NCBI RefSeq assembly: GCF_021209385.1
Contig: NZ_JAJOIL010000035.1
Location: 62,001-126,000, forward strand
Direction: 5' to 3'
Length of the DNA: 64,000 nucleotides
From: Seleniivibrio sp.
Lineage (GTDB): Bacteria; Chrysiogenota; Deferribacteres; Deferribacterales; Geovibrionaceae
Shown here: positions 20,212 to 28,466 of the stretch, one piece after another
Numbering within the stretch: position 1 is the first letter of the stretch
Layout of the letters: each line of letters opens with the position of its first letter
Translations under genes and position numbers: made by a program
The notes under the pieces: model-generated
Databases searched by the model: none
What the model saw: the letters and a program-made list of their open reading frames with translations, nothing else
What the model was told of the DNA's origin: nothing

Positions 20212-22802
20212 TTAGTATCCTCCAGCTCGGATTTTGCCGCGGATGCGTAGACCGATTTCGGCACGCTCTCCATCAGCTCCATATATGCGTTTCTGCTCTG
20301 ATCGGGCTTGCCGAGCTTCTGATATGCCTTACCGAGATAATACAGCCCTTCGGCGCGTTTGTCATCACGGGCGGCATGAACAAGCTTGAACTGTTCCAGA
20401 ACCTTTACGGCGCTGTCAAAATTATTCCGTTTAAAGAACGAAATGCCCGTATCAAGATATATTTCGTCATAACCTTTAAAGCGCGATTTCGGGTCGGAAT
20501 CCACTTTCATATAAAGGTCGAACAGCATTTTTTCCCGTTTAATATCGTCAAAAACACCCTTGCTGATGCCATAGGTTTCCTGTGCGGCATATGCGGGATC
20601 CTTGGTGTATTTAGAGAGCAGATGCAGAAGGAGATCAGGGTTCTTTTTTTCAAGCTCCTGAACAAGATAGTCCATCATGCCTCTGGTAAATATATTCGGG
20701 TTAACATCAGGAACCGCACGTCCCAGCATCAGAGAGGTAAGGATATAATACGGGTTTTTACCGTTCCTGTTGCGGTCGAGAATCTTTTCCGCTTTTGCGG
20801 ACATTCCGAGCTTATAAAGCGCAAACGCCGTATAGCTGTTCATCCTGTCCCTGAAATCCGCATTGCGGCTTGTAAGGATGGTGTTCTGGTTCTTGTCATA
20901 TGTACCGACAAGCTGTATGTATGCCTGTTTTTTATAAGCGTCGGTTATCACGGCGGCTATTGAAGCCTCAAGCATCTTTCGAACGTCGTCCTTATGCTTG
21001 CCATTAGGGAAAGACACAAGGTACTCACCGGCAACGGCAATGGTTCCGTTATAATTTTTGGCGGCGAAAACCTGTCTGGTATAGTTATATTTCGCGTCTT
21101 CAAGCATTGCCAGCCATTTGGCGGGACTTACAATGTCCGGATTATCCGCCAGATATTTATTAAGACTGTCGATGGTGTCCTTATATTTTCCGGCGAGGAA
21201 CATATCCCTTATGCCGCCGAAGCTGATATCCTGCAATATCTCAAGCGCCTCTTTCTTATAAGGAGTGTCCGGATACTCTTTCAGTATGCCTTCGGTTACT
21301 GTTTTCGCCTGAGCGTAGTTTGATTTTTTATATGCATCCTTCGCCTTTGTAAGCAGGATGCGCTGACGGATATTATATATCTCCTGAAGGTGATCCGACG
21401 TATAGTTGCGCTTTATGAACTCCGCAACCTTTTTGTCAGCCGCATCATATTGACCCTCGCGGAACAGAGAACGGATTATGAGCAATTCCGCCTCCGAGCG
21501 GAGGTCTATGTCCTGCGAAGTGAGCGGACCTTTCAGGAAATCCGACCACTGGTCAGACGTTCTTTTCGTAAGGTGTCTTTCAGCAAACGCAACGGAACAG
21601 AGCATGCCGCCTTTTTTCTTGCCGAATGTTTTGGCACAGTATTGGAGGCGCGCGTCGAGTACCTGCGGATTTGTATTTTTAAGCAGCATCGCCGATCTGT
21701 ATGCCGCCATATCTGCCTGAGAACTTGTGGGAAATTTGGAATATACCCGTTCATAAAGCCCTCTTGCCGTGTCGGGCTGTGACTTCTTCTCGAATATGTC
21801 AGCCATGGTATAAAGCACTTCGGGACCGAGCTTGTCCAGATCGGTTCCGCTGTTTACAACCGTAAGGAAGGACGAATATGCGAGGTCATAATCTTTCATC
21901 CTCGATTGCAGCATGCCTATTTTGGCATTCTGGGGTCCCGCCTCAGACTTGAACTTCGCTGCTATCTGGTTGCGGACGTCTATCGCCTCTTTAAATTTGC
22001 CCATTTCGGTATTTATGTCTGCTATGCGTTCGTATGCCGTTTTTATAACATCCGGCGCCCGAAGGGTTCTGATGACATTATTATATGCAAAGATAGCTTC
22101 GTTATAAAGCTGTGCGGATTCCTTCGCCTCTGCGGATTTTATCATAGCGTCCTTTTTACGGAACGAATCCGGATATTGTTTCAGGAAATCATCGAAAAGC
22201 TGGGATGCAAATACATAGTTGTTATAGTTGTCCTTGCCGGTATAGAGATATATGAGACCCTGACGGAAGTAGGCTTCCTGTTTGTAATATCCGTCAGGCT
22301 GAGATTTCACTATGCTCTCGGCAAGGTTCATCGCTTCCGTATAGTTCTTTGAAGCTATCAGACCGTCCACTCTGGCAAGAGCCGCGTCGAGGTCTGTATT
22401 CTCAACACTTATCATATCTTTGGTTGCGACAGGCTTTTCTATGCCGTATCCCGTTTTTATGGTTTCAGTCTGTTTCTTCTTGGCTACCACAAGCTTGAAA
22501 TCTTTTCCCGACGTGTTCACAGTGTAGTCGTTGCCAGGAAAAAGAGAGATGGTGAGTATCCGACCGTTAACGGCAATGGATCTGATGAAAGGGTCATGGA
22601 TGCGTGAACCGTCCATACCGGAAAGCACCGCCGACGATTCAACGGCGAGCATATCGCTCCCCTTGCTCACAGACAATATCCTGTCCGCTATGCCGGGAAT
22701 GACAAGCTCGCTGAAATGACCTCTGTTGCGCAGGTATATACCCGCAGCCCAGGCATCGGCACACAGCAATGAAATAAGAAATATACCGAACAATTTTCGC
22801 AT
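20187..22802 (-). CDS. Large periplasmic tetratricopeptide-repeat protein
   Basis: The product is 871 residues with an N-terminal signal peptide (MRKLFGIFLISLLCADAWAAG), then a beta-rich stretch of about 110 residues, then TPR-like helix pairs over the rest. Clear repeats include KEAIDVRNQIAAKF, DTARGLYERVYSKFPTSSQA, YAQAKTVTEGILKEYPDTPY and a final YYLGKAYQKLGKPDQSRNAY. No catalytic domain is visible. TPR arrays are protein-interaction scaffolds. The overlap with the flagellar kinase gene suggests co-translation and a possible link to motility or envelope assembly, but the function is unknown. The ribosome site is weak. Confidence 0.8.
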   Translation of the reverse strand: MRKLFGIFLISLLCADAWAAGIYLRNRGHFSELVIPGIADRILSVSKGSDMLAVESSAVLSGMDGSRIHDPFIRSIAVNGRILTISLFPGNDYTVNTSGKDFKLVVAKKKQTETIKTGYGIEKPVATKDMISVENTDLDAALARVDGLIASKNYTEAMNLAESIVKSQPDGYYKQEAYFRQGLIYLYTGKDNYNNYVFASQLFDDFLKQYPDSFRKKDAMIKSAEAKESAQLYNEAIFAYNNVIRTLRAPDVIKTAYERIADINTEMGKFKEAIDVRNQIAAKFKSEAGPQNAKIGMLQSRMKDYDLAYSSFLTVVNSGTDLDKLGPEVLYTMADIFEKKSQPDTARGLYERVYSKFPTSSQADMAAYRSAMLLKNTNPQVLDARLQYCAKTFGKKKGGMLCSVAFAERHLTKRTSDQWSDFLKGPLTSQDIDLRSEAELLIIRSLFREGQYDAADKKVAEFIKRNYTSDHLQEIYNIRQRILLTKAKDAYKKSNYAQAKTVTEGILKEYPDTPYKKEALEILQDISFGGIRDMFLAGKYKDTIDSLNKYLADNPDIVSPAKWLAMLEDAKYNYTRQVFAAKNYNGTIAVAGEYLVSFPNGKHKDDVRKMLEASIAAVITDAYKKQAYIQLVGTYDKNQNTILTSRNADFRDRMNSYTAFALYKLGMSAKAEKILDRNRNGKNPYYILTSLMLGRAVPDVNPNIFTRGMMDYLVQELEKKNPDLLLHLLSKYTKDPAYAAQETYGISKGVFDDIKREKMLFDLYMKVDSDPKSRFKGYDEIYLDTGISFFKRNNFDSAVKVLEQFKLVHAARDDKRAEGLYYLGKAYQKLGKPDQSRNAYMELMESVPKSVYASAAKSELEDTKWRNSLKN

Positions 22803-23122
22803 TTTTTAATATTACATCATAGAGCAAAAGAGGGCAAGAGCAAGAACAGTGCTTAAGTTTTGACCGTTCAACGGAATCGCTCCGGCGAGATGCGGGCAGA
22901 ACAAGGAAGTTATTCCGAGCGGGCTGTGAGCAAAAAGTCTCCGGCGAGATGCGAGTTATGCAAGAAAGACGGAGCGAGACGAGCAAAAGCATACTGATGT
23001 AGTATGCGTTGCGAGCGAACAACGTCTGACGCAGCAGAACGACGCATATCGCCGGAGACTGAGTAAAAAGATTGAAACGGATGAATAATCGTGTTACCCT
23101 AGTACAATATGAGAGGTCGGAT
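22803..23122. other. Divergent intergenic region with palindromic repeat element
   Basis: This is a 320-bp gap between the TPR gene (minus) and cheV (plus), with no credible coding potential. Most of it is occupied by a repeat: a partial copy from about 22880 and a complete symmetric copy at 22936-23060 (listed separately). I could not identify convincing promoters for either gene. Confidence 0.7.
22936..23060. repeat. 125-bp symmetric palindromic element
   Basis: The end arms AGTCTCCGGCGAGATGCG (22936-22953) and CGCATATCGCCGGAGACT (23043-23060) pair at 17 of 18 positions. A second stem, GCATACT/AGTATGC (22989-22995 and 23001-23007), sits exactly at the centre. A partial direct copy of the left half (CTCCGGCGAGATGCG, then a diverged tail ending GAGCAAAA) precedes it from about 22880. 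No ORF is present. Confidence 0.75.
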
Positions 23123-24013
23123 ATGGCATTAGATCACGGTATACTTCTTGAAACAGGTACCAATGAATTTGAGATTGTAGAATTTATAATCCGCACAGAC
23201 ACAAAAGAACATCATTTCTGCATCAACGTCGCTAAGGTTCGGGAGGTCATCAGGTTTCCCCAGATAGTGCGCGTTCCCGATGCCCACCCCTCTGTTGTCG
23301 GCACTGCAAACATCAGACAAAAGCTTATCCCCATCATCGACCTTGCGCAGTGGCTGGGGCTTAAATACGAAAACGACTACACAGACAAAAAGATAATAGT
23401 CACCTTCTTCAACCATGAATACAACGGATTTGTAGTTGACGAGGTTGTACGCATACACAGGATAACATGGGCGGATATCAAAGATTATTCGTCAATGACT
23501 GATTTCAGTCTTGTGGAAACCGTTCTCGGTGTTATAGACATAGGCGGAAACCTTATCCAGCTTCTTGACTTTGAAAAGATCGTGCTGGAGCTTAACCCTG
23601 ACACCGCCCTTAAAGACATTAACATCGACTTTTCAAAATCTGAACAGAGACAGGGAAAGGTTGTCTATCTTGCAGAGGACTCATCGGTCATAAGACGTTT
23701 CCTCTCGACACATCTTGAACAGGCCGGATACACCATATTCGCTTTTGAAAACGGAAAACTTCTGCTTGATCAGGTTATGAAACAAACACCGGATCTGGTG
23801 ATTACCGATCTTGAGATGCCCGTCACAGACGGCGCATTCGTTGTTAAGACCATCAGAAGTCTGGAAGCAACAAAGACAATACCTGTTATCGTATTCTCCT
23901 CTCTGGCTTCCGAGGAGAACGAAAGAAAGGTGCTGGGCGTCGGAGCAAACCTTTTCATAGGAAAACCCGACACAGACATACTTATACAGAAAGTGGACGC
24001 TTTCCTGTTATAA
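23123..24013 (+). CDS. cheV: Chemotaxis coupling protein CheV (CheW domain plus receiver)
   Basis: The product is 296 residues from the ATG at 23123, chosen because it matches the usual CheV opening (GILLETGTNEFEIVEF) and has GAGGTCGG just upstream; an ATG 17 codons earlier is poorly supported. Residues about 15-165 form a CheW-like domain. Residues about 175-296 form a receiver with acidic residues in LAEDSS, phospho-acceptor Asp in LVITDLEMP and Lys in FIGKP. CheV couples chemoreceptors to CheA and adapts by phosphorylation. It is followed 14 bp later by a CpoB-like lipoprotein gene. Confidence 0.94.
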   Translation: MALDHGILLETGTNEFEIVEFIIRTDTKEHHFCINVAKVREVIRFPQIVRVPDAHPSVVGTANIRQKLIPIIDLAQWLGLKYENDYTDKKIIVTFFNHEYNGFVVDEVVRIHRITWADIKDYSSMTDFSLVETVLGVIDIGGNLIQLLDFEKIVLELNPDTALKDINIDFSKSEQRQGKVVYLAEDSSVIRRFLSTHLEQAGYTIFAFENGKLLLDQVMKQTPDLVITDLEMPVTDGAFVVKTIRSLEATKTIPVIVFSSLASEENERKVLGVGANLFIGKPDTDILIQKVDAFLL

Positions 24014-24027
24014 CAAAAGGAGGAGTA

Positions 24028-24804
24028 ATGAAAAAGGCCGCCGTAGTTATTCTTGCCGGACTGGCTCTGTCAGCTTGCGGAAGCGACGAACTGCTTATCC
24101 AGAAAAGCATGAACAACATCAAGGATGAAATGCTGGGCATCCAGTCCACAATGGGCGACATGCAGATCAAAATTCAGGATCTTGACAAAAACATCAGGAT
24201 AAATTCCGAAAACATCAACAAGAACTCCGATGCGCTGACACAGCTTCGCGAAGAGATGACCGTTATGAACACAGACATCATCGACCTGAAAGATCGTGTT
24301 ACCGCACTTGAAAAAGGCACAACAACATCAGCAAAAGACGCTCCCCTGCCCTCTCCGGCAGACTCTGAACCGTCTATGAGCGCATCTGTCAAGGGTCCAT
24401 CCGATGTTATAATCATCGAAGACAACATGCAGGACAAGCTGAGCCTTTATACATATGCTTATGAGCTTTACAGAAATGGCAAATACCCCGAAAGTGAAGC
24501 GAAATTCAACGAATTCCTTAAAAAATATCCCAATGATGAGCGTTCAGACAACGCGATGTACTGGATTGGCGAAATAAGATACGGAATGAAGGATTACAAC
24601 GGTGCGGCGGCGAAATTCAAAGAGCTGCTGGACGAATATCCCAACGGCAACAAGGTTCCCGATGCCATGCTTAAACTGGCATACAGCTACGGCAGCCTTT
24701 CCGACAAGGACAACAGCATCGCAACCCTGCAAAAACTCATCGCGGACTATCCCGATTCCGATGCCGCGAGACTGGCAAAACAAAAACTTGCCCAATGGAA
24801 ATAA
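24028..24804 (+). CDS. CpoB/YbgF-like TPR lipoprotein
   Basis: The product is 258 residues. The signal peptide ends in a lipobox (LSAC, Cys18), so the protein is probably lipid-anchored. Residues about 30-95 are a coiled coil, a polar linker follows, and the C-terminal half has three TPR-like repeats (YRNGKYPESEAKFNEFLKKY, DYNGAAAKFKELLDEYPNG, DNSIATLQKLIADYP). This is the YbgF/CpoB layout, coordinating Tol-Pal and peptidoglycan synthesis in E. coli. The coiled coil plus lipobox differ from E. coli CpoB, and no tol genes are nearby, so the precise role is uncertain. GGAGGAG precedes the ATG. Confidence 0.78.
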   Translation: MKKAAVVILAGLALSACGSDELLIQKSMNNIKDEMLGIQSTMGDMQIKIQDLDKNIRINSENINKNSDALTQLREEMTVMNTDIIDLKDRVTALEKGTTTSAKDAPLPSPADSEPSMSASVKGPSDVIIIEDNMQDKLSLYTYAYELYRNGKYPESEAKFNEFLKKYPNDERSDNAMYWIGEIRYGMKDYNGAAAKFKELLDEYPNGNKVPDAMLKLAYSYGSLSDKDNSIATLQKLIADYPDSDAARLAKQKLAQWK

Positions 24805-24831
24805 GACTTTAAAAAACTGTAATTTTCAAAG

Positions 24832-24857
24832 GCACCCTGAAAAGGGTGCTTTTTTTT
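24832..24857 (+). terminator. Rho-independent terminator after the CpoB-like gene
   Basis: GCACCCT / AGGGTGC, a 7-bp stem with a GAAA tetraloop and eight Ts. It ends the cheV-cpoB unit. Confidence 0.93.
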
Positions 24858-24920
24858 CGTCCTTGTTCTAAAAGCTGCACATTTTATAGTCATTTTTGTG
24901 ATTATTCACCATTACTTTTG

Positions 24921-24949
24921 TTGATTATTTTTTCATCATGGTGTATAGT
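24921..24949 (+). promoter_or_regulatory. Sigma-70 promoter of the second sigma-54 activator gene
   Basis: TTGATT (24921-24926) and TATAGT (24944-24949) are separated by exactly 17 bp. The predicted start site is at about 24956, the A of the proposed start codon, implying a leaderless mRNA. Confidence 0.65.
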
Positions 24950-24955
24950 CTCTCC

Positions 24956-26350
24956 ATGAGAAAAATTCGTGTACTTGCCGTTGACGATGAAACAAACATC
25001 TTATGGCTTTTAAAAGAAGGACTTACAGACGAGAAGATTGATGTTTTAACCACAGAAGATCCTTATATGGCAGAGAATTACCTTTCAAAAGGTGTGGACA
25101 TCTGTTTTGTGGACATCTTCCTCGGCGAACACAACGGTATAAGACTGACCGAAAAATGGGCAGCCATATATAAGGATACCCATTTCATCATCATGACGGC
25201 ACAGGACACAGGTTCAAACGTCATAGAATCCATCAAATCAGGTGCAAAGGACTTCTTCCCGAAGCCTTTCGACCTCAACCAGCTCAAAAACAAGGTCATT
25301 GCTCTCTGCGGAAAAATTGAGCAGCACCCAATAGCAGACATAAAAGAATATGACTTTGAAACCAAAAACAAAAAGATGCTTGAGATATACAAGCTTATCG
25401 GCAAGATATCCAAGACGAATATAAACGTGCTTATCCTCGGTGAATCCGGAACGGGAAAAGAGGTCGTGGCGAGGATGATACACCGCCAGTCCGCCCGTTT
25501 TGACAAACCCTTCATCCCCATTAACATGGCGGCGATACCAAACGAACTTCTCGAAAGTGAGCTTTTCGGTCACGAAAAAGGTTCGTTCACAGGTGCCGTA
25601 ACCGATAAAAAGGGTAAGTTTGAAGAAGCTCACACAGGTACGATATTCCTTGACGAAATTTCCGAGATGGACATGGGGCTTCAATCGAAACTGCTTCGCG
25701 TCATTCAGGAAAAAGAGGTTACAAAAGTCGGTTCAAGCCGCACCCTGAAGCTGGACACCAGAATAATAGCCGCGTCCAACCGCAACCTTGAAGAACTCGT
25801 TGCGCAGGGCAAATTCCGCGAAGACCTTTACTACAGACTGAATGTAGTATCCATCGAACTTCCGCCCCTTTACGAACGCAAAGAGGATACGGCTTACCTT
25901 ACAAACCACTTTCTGCACAAACACAAAAACATCAAAGACAGGGTGCTGACATGCTCCGAAGAGGCGCTTGAAGCACTTACTGCATACAGATGGCCCGGCA
26001 ATATCCGCGAACTGGAGAACACCATCCAATACGCGATAGTCAATGCCGAAACCGACATTATAATGCCGGAGAATCTGCCGACGAAGATATTTGAACATAA
26101 CCCAGCGGCAGGGTCGAAAAGCACTTCCAACGACCTGTACAAACTGGCGCTGGACATAATCGAGTCCGAAACACTTTCAGACGGCAACAATGCATATGAA
26201 GAATATATGAAAATAGTGGAATTCCCTCTCATGAAAGCGGTTCTTGACAAGACTGGAAATAATAAGTCGATTTCCGCAAAAATCTTAGGTATAAACAGGA
26301 ATACCTTTAGAAAAAAAGTGAGGGAACACGACCTTGAGCAGGATTCTTAA
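24956..26350 (+). CDS. Sigma-54-dependent response regulator (NtrC family)
   Basis: The product is 464 residues. The receiver at 1-120 has AVDDETN, phospho-acceptor Asp in CFVDIFLG and Lys in FFPKPF. The AAA+ domain has Walker A GESGTGKE, but the contact loop reads GSFTGA rather than GAFTGA. A Fis-type HTH closes the protein (NKSISAKILGINRNTFRKKV). No kinase gene adjoins it and the target genes are unknown. An ATG at 24938 is also in frame, but it overlaps the promoter -10 region. No ribosome site is visible before either start. The rnr gene overlaps its 3' end by 17 bp. Confidence 0.9.
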   Translation: MRKIRVLAVDDETNILWLLKEGLTDEKIDVLTTEDPYMAENYLSKGVDICFVDIFLGEHNGIRLTEKWAAIYKDTHFIIMTAQDTGSNVIESIKSGAKDFFPKPFDLNQLKNKVIALCGKIEQHPIADIKEYDFETKNKKMLEIYKLIGKISKTNINVLILGESGTGKEVVARMIHRQSARFDKPFIPINMAAIPNELLESELFGHEKGSFTGAVTDKKGKFEEAHTGTIFLDEISEMDMGLQSKLLRVIQEKEVTKVGSSRTLKLDTRIIAASNRNLEELVAQGKFREDLYYRLNVVSIELPPLYERKEDTAYLTNHFLHKHKNIKDRVLTCSEEALEALTAYRWPGNIRELENTIQYAIVNAETDIIMPENLPTKIFEHNPAAGSKSTSNDLYKLALDIIESETLSDGNNAYEEYMKIVEFPLMKAVLDKTGNNKSISAKILGINRNTFRKKVREHDLEQDS

Positions 26351-28397
26351 AACTATAAAAAGTGCGGGCAAACCCCTCACATTCAAACAGCTCCTATCAA
26401 TGACACAGGAAGATCCGAAACTGCTCAAAGCCGAGCTTAAGGAACTTACCCGTAAACGCCGCATAAAGGCTAATCGCAACGGTACATACAGCGCACCCCA
26501 GACAAGAGAGAAAGAAGAGACAAAAACTCTCTCCGGAAAGGTGGATCTGCACCCCGACGGCTACGGATTTCTCACTGTTGACGGCGGCGGACGCGATCTT
26601 TTCATCCCAAGAAACAAGATGGGCGGCGCTCTGCACGGCGACCGCGTAAAGGTATCGCTGGAATCTTTCCGGGGCAAACCCGAAGGCAAGGTAATAGAGA
26701 TAACCGAACGCTCCGTTCAGCAGATAATCGGCAGGGCGGAAAACCTCGCAGGTATACTGCGTGTCGTCCCCATGACCAAAAAATTCAATTCCTACATATA
26801 TGTGTCGGCGGCATCCGCCAAGGGTATCGAAAATGACGACGTGGTAATGGTGGAACTCACCTCTTACCCCGACGGACAAAAAGCGGGCAGAGGACAGATA
26901 ACAAAACGTCTGGGCAAACTGACAGACCCTCGCATTGAAGACCTGATAGTCCTCAACCGATACGGCATAGTGCGTGAATACCCGCAGGATGTTGAAAAAT
27001 ACGTCGAATCCGTTGCCCAGAAACTCCTTAAGGAACCGGGCAAACGCACGGATTTCCGCGAGCTGACCACAGTCACCATCGACGGCGAGACAGCAAAAGA
27101 CTTCGACGATGCGATATCAGTTGACGTTACCGACAGCGGATACGTTCTGTATGTTCACATAGCAGACGTAAGCCACTTCGTTCACCCCGAAACCCCTGTG
27201 GACAAAGAGGCGTTTGCACGCGGCACCAGCTTCTATTTCCCGGAATTCGCAGTTCCTATGCTTCCGGAGATGCTCTCCAACAACCTTTGCAGTCTGCGCC
27301 CCAACGAAGAGAAGCTCACGCTCACCGCGAAGATAACCTACGACGAAAAGGGACACAGAAAACGCACCGATCTTTACCGCTCCATCATAAAAAGCAACAA
27401 AAGACTTACCTATACTTATGTGCAGGGTGTAATAGACGGAAAAGAGACGGAAGACAACAAAGACGTTCTTCAGCTTATAAAAGATTCTGAAAGACTGGCG
27501 CTTCTCATCATGAAGCGCAGGAAAAAGGAAGGGATGCTCGATTTCGACTTCCCCGAAACTGAGTTCGACCTCGACAAAAACGGTGAGGTGACGGCTGTCC
27601 GTGCTTCCGAAAGGCACCTTTCGCACCGTATCATTGAGCATTTCATGATAGAGGCGAACGAGGTTGTTTCCGAATTTCTTGAAAAGAACGTCGATAAATC
27701 CGTTTACCGCATACACGACAAACCAGACCCTCTTAAACTGAAAGATTTTTCATCACTCGCCGAATCCTTCGGATTGGCTGTAGTAATAAAAGAAGTTACG
27801 CCGAAAGAAGTTGCGAAAGCAAGCGACATAGTTTCCGCATCCCCTTACGGGGATATTCTCGGTCCCGCACTGGTCAGAACCATGGCGAAAGCGGAGTATA
27901 ACTCTAACAATATCGGTCACTTCGGACTTGCTTCAGAATCATACACGCACTTCACCAGCCCCATCCGCCGCTACCCAGACCTAATGGTGCACAGATTGAT
28001 ATGCAACAGGCTGTTTTCAGCACATTACAACAGTGCAACAGACATAGACACGGCATGTCAGAAGTCTACAGAGAACGAACAGCGCGCGGAAAATGCCGAA
28101 CGGGACATTGAACGTTTCAAGAAAATCAAGTATCTGATGAAACACATGGATGAGCCGTTCGCGGCAATAATAACATCCGTCGGTCCTTTCGGACTTTCGG
28201 TCTATCTGCCCACACTGATGCTGAAAGGCACCGTAACACTGGAATCTATTCAGGGTGACGTGTATCAGTACATCAAAAAAGCTGAACTGGTTAAGGGCAG
28301 GCGCACAGGGGTTATGTACCGTGCGGCAGACCCCATCGAAGTCATGGCGGAACGTATAGATTTTGACATTCAGGAAGCGTATTTTTACCCTGTTTAA
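26334..28397 (+). CDS. rnr: Ribonuclease R
   Basis: The product is 687 residues. It has an N-terminal winged-helix-like segment, cold-shock domains (from about residue 65, SGKVDLHPDGYGFL), the RNB catalytic domain with TVTIDGETAKDFDDAISVD (near 247-265) and RRYPDLMVHR, then an S1 domain. It is a processive 3'-5' exoribonuclease acting on structured RNA. The start is TTG at 26334 inside the preceding gene, with GAGGGAA upstream; no better start is seen. It is at the short end for the family because the basic C-terminal tail is missing. Confidence 0.95.
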   Translation: MSRILKTIKSAGKPLTFKQLLSMTQEDPKLLKAELKELTRKRRIKANRNGTYSAPQTREKEETKTLSGKVDLHPDGYGFLTVDGGGRDLFIPRNKMGGALHGDRVKVSLESFRGKPEGKVIEITERSVQQIIGRAENLAGILRVVPMTKKFNSYIYVSAASAKGIENDDVVMVELTSYPDGQKAGRGQITKRLGKLTDPRIEDLIVLNRYGIVREYPQDVEKYVESVAQKLLKEPGKRTDFRELTTVTIDGETAKDFDDAISVDVTDSGYVLYVHIADVSHFVHPETPVDKEAFARGTSFYFPEFAVPMLPEMLSNNLCSLRPNEEKLTLTAKITYDEKGHRKRTDLYRSIIKSNKRLTYTYVQGVIDGKETEDNKDVLQLIKDSERLALLIMKRRKKEGMLDFDFPETEFDLDKNGEVTAVRASERHLSHRIIEHFMIEANEVVSEFLEKNVDKSVYRIHDKPDPLKLKDFSSLAESFGLAVVIKEVTPKEVAKASDIVSASPYGDILGPALVRTMAKAEYNSNNIGHFGLASESYTHFTSPIRRYPDLMVHRLICNRLFSAHYNSATDIDTACQKSTENEQRAENAERDIERFKKIKYLMKHMDEPFAAIITSVGPFGLSVYLPTLMLKGTVTLESIQGDVYQYIKKAELVKGRRTGVMYRAADPIEVMAERIDFDIQEAYFYPV

Positions 28398-28466
28398 TAA
28401 TATCAGTTGCTTATAACACCTTTCATACGGTATCATTGAGAATATCGTTATTAATCAGGGAGTAAC

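Noticed and set aside
20157-20963. Plus-strand open frame of 268 codons opposite the TPR gene
   Set aside because: Shadow of the TPR protein; no ribosome site and unlikely composition.
22936-23060. Possible CRISPR or tRNA-like element upstream of cheV
   Set aside because: The repeats are palindromic halves, not regularly spaced direct repeats, and no cloverleaf or CCA end can be formed.
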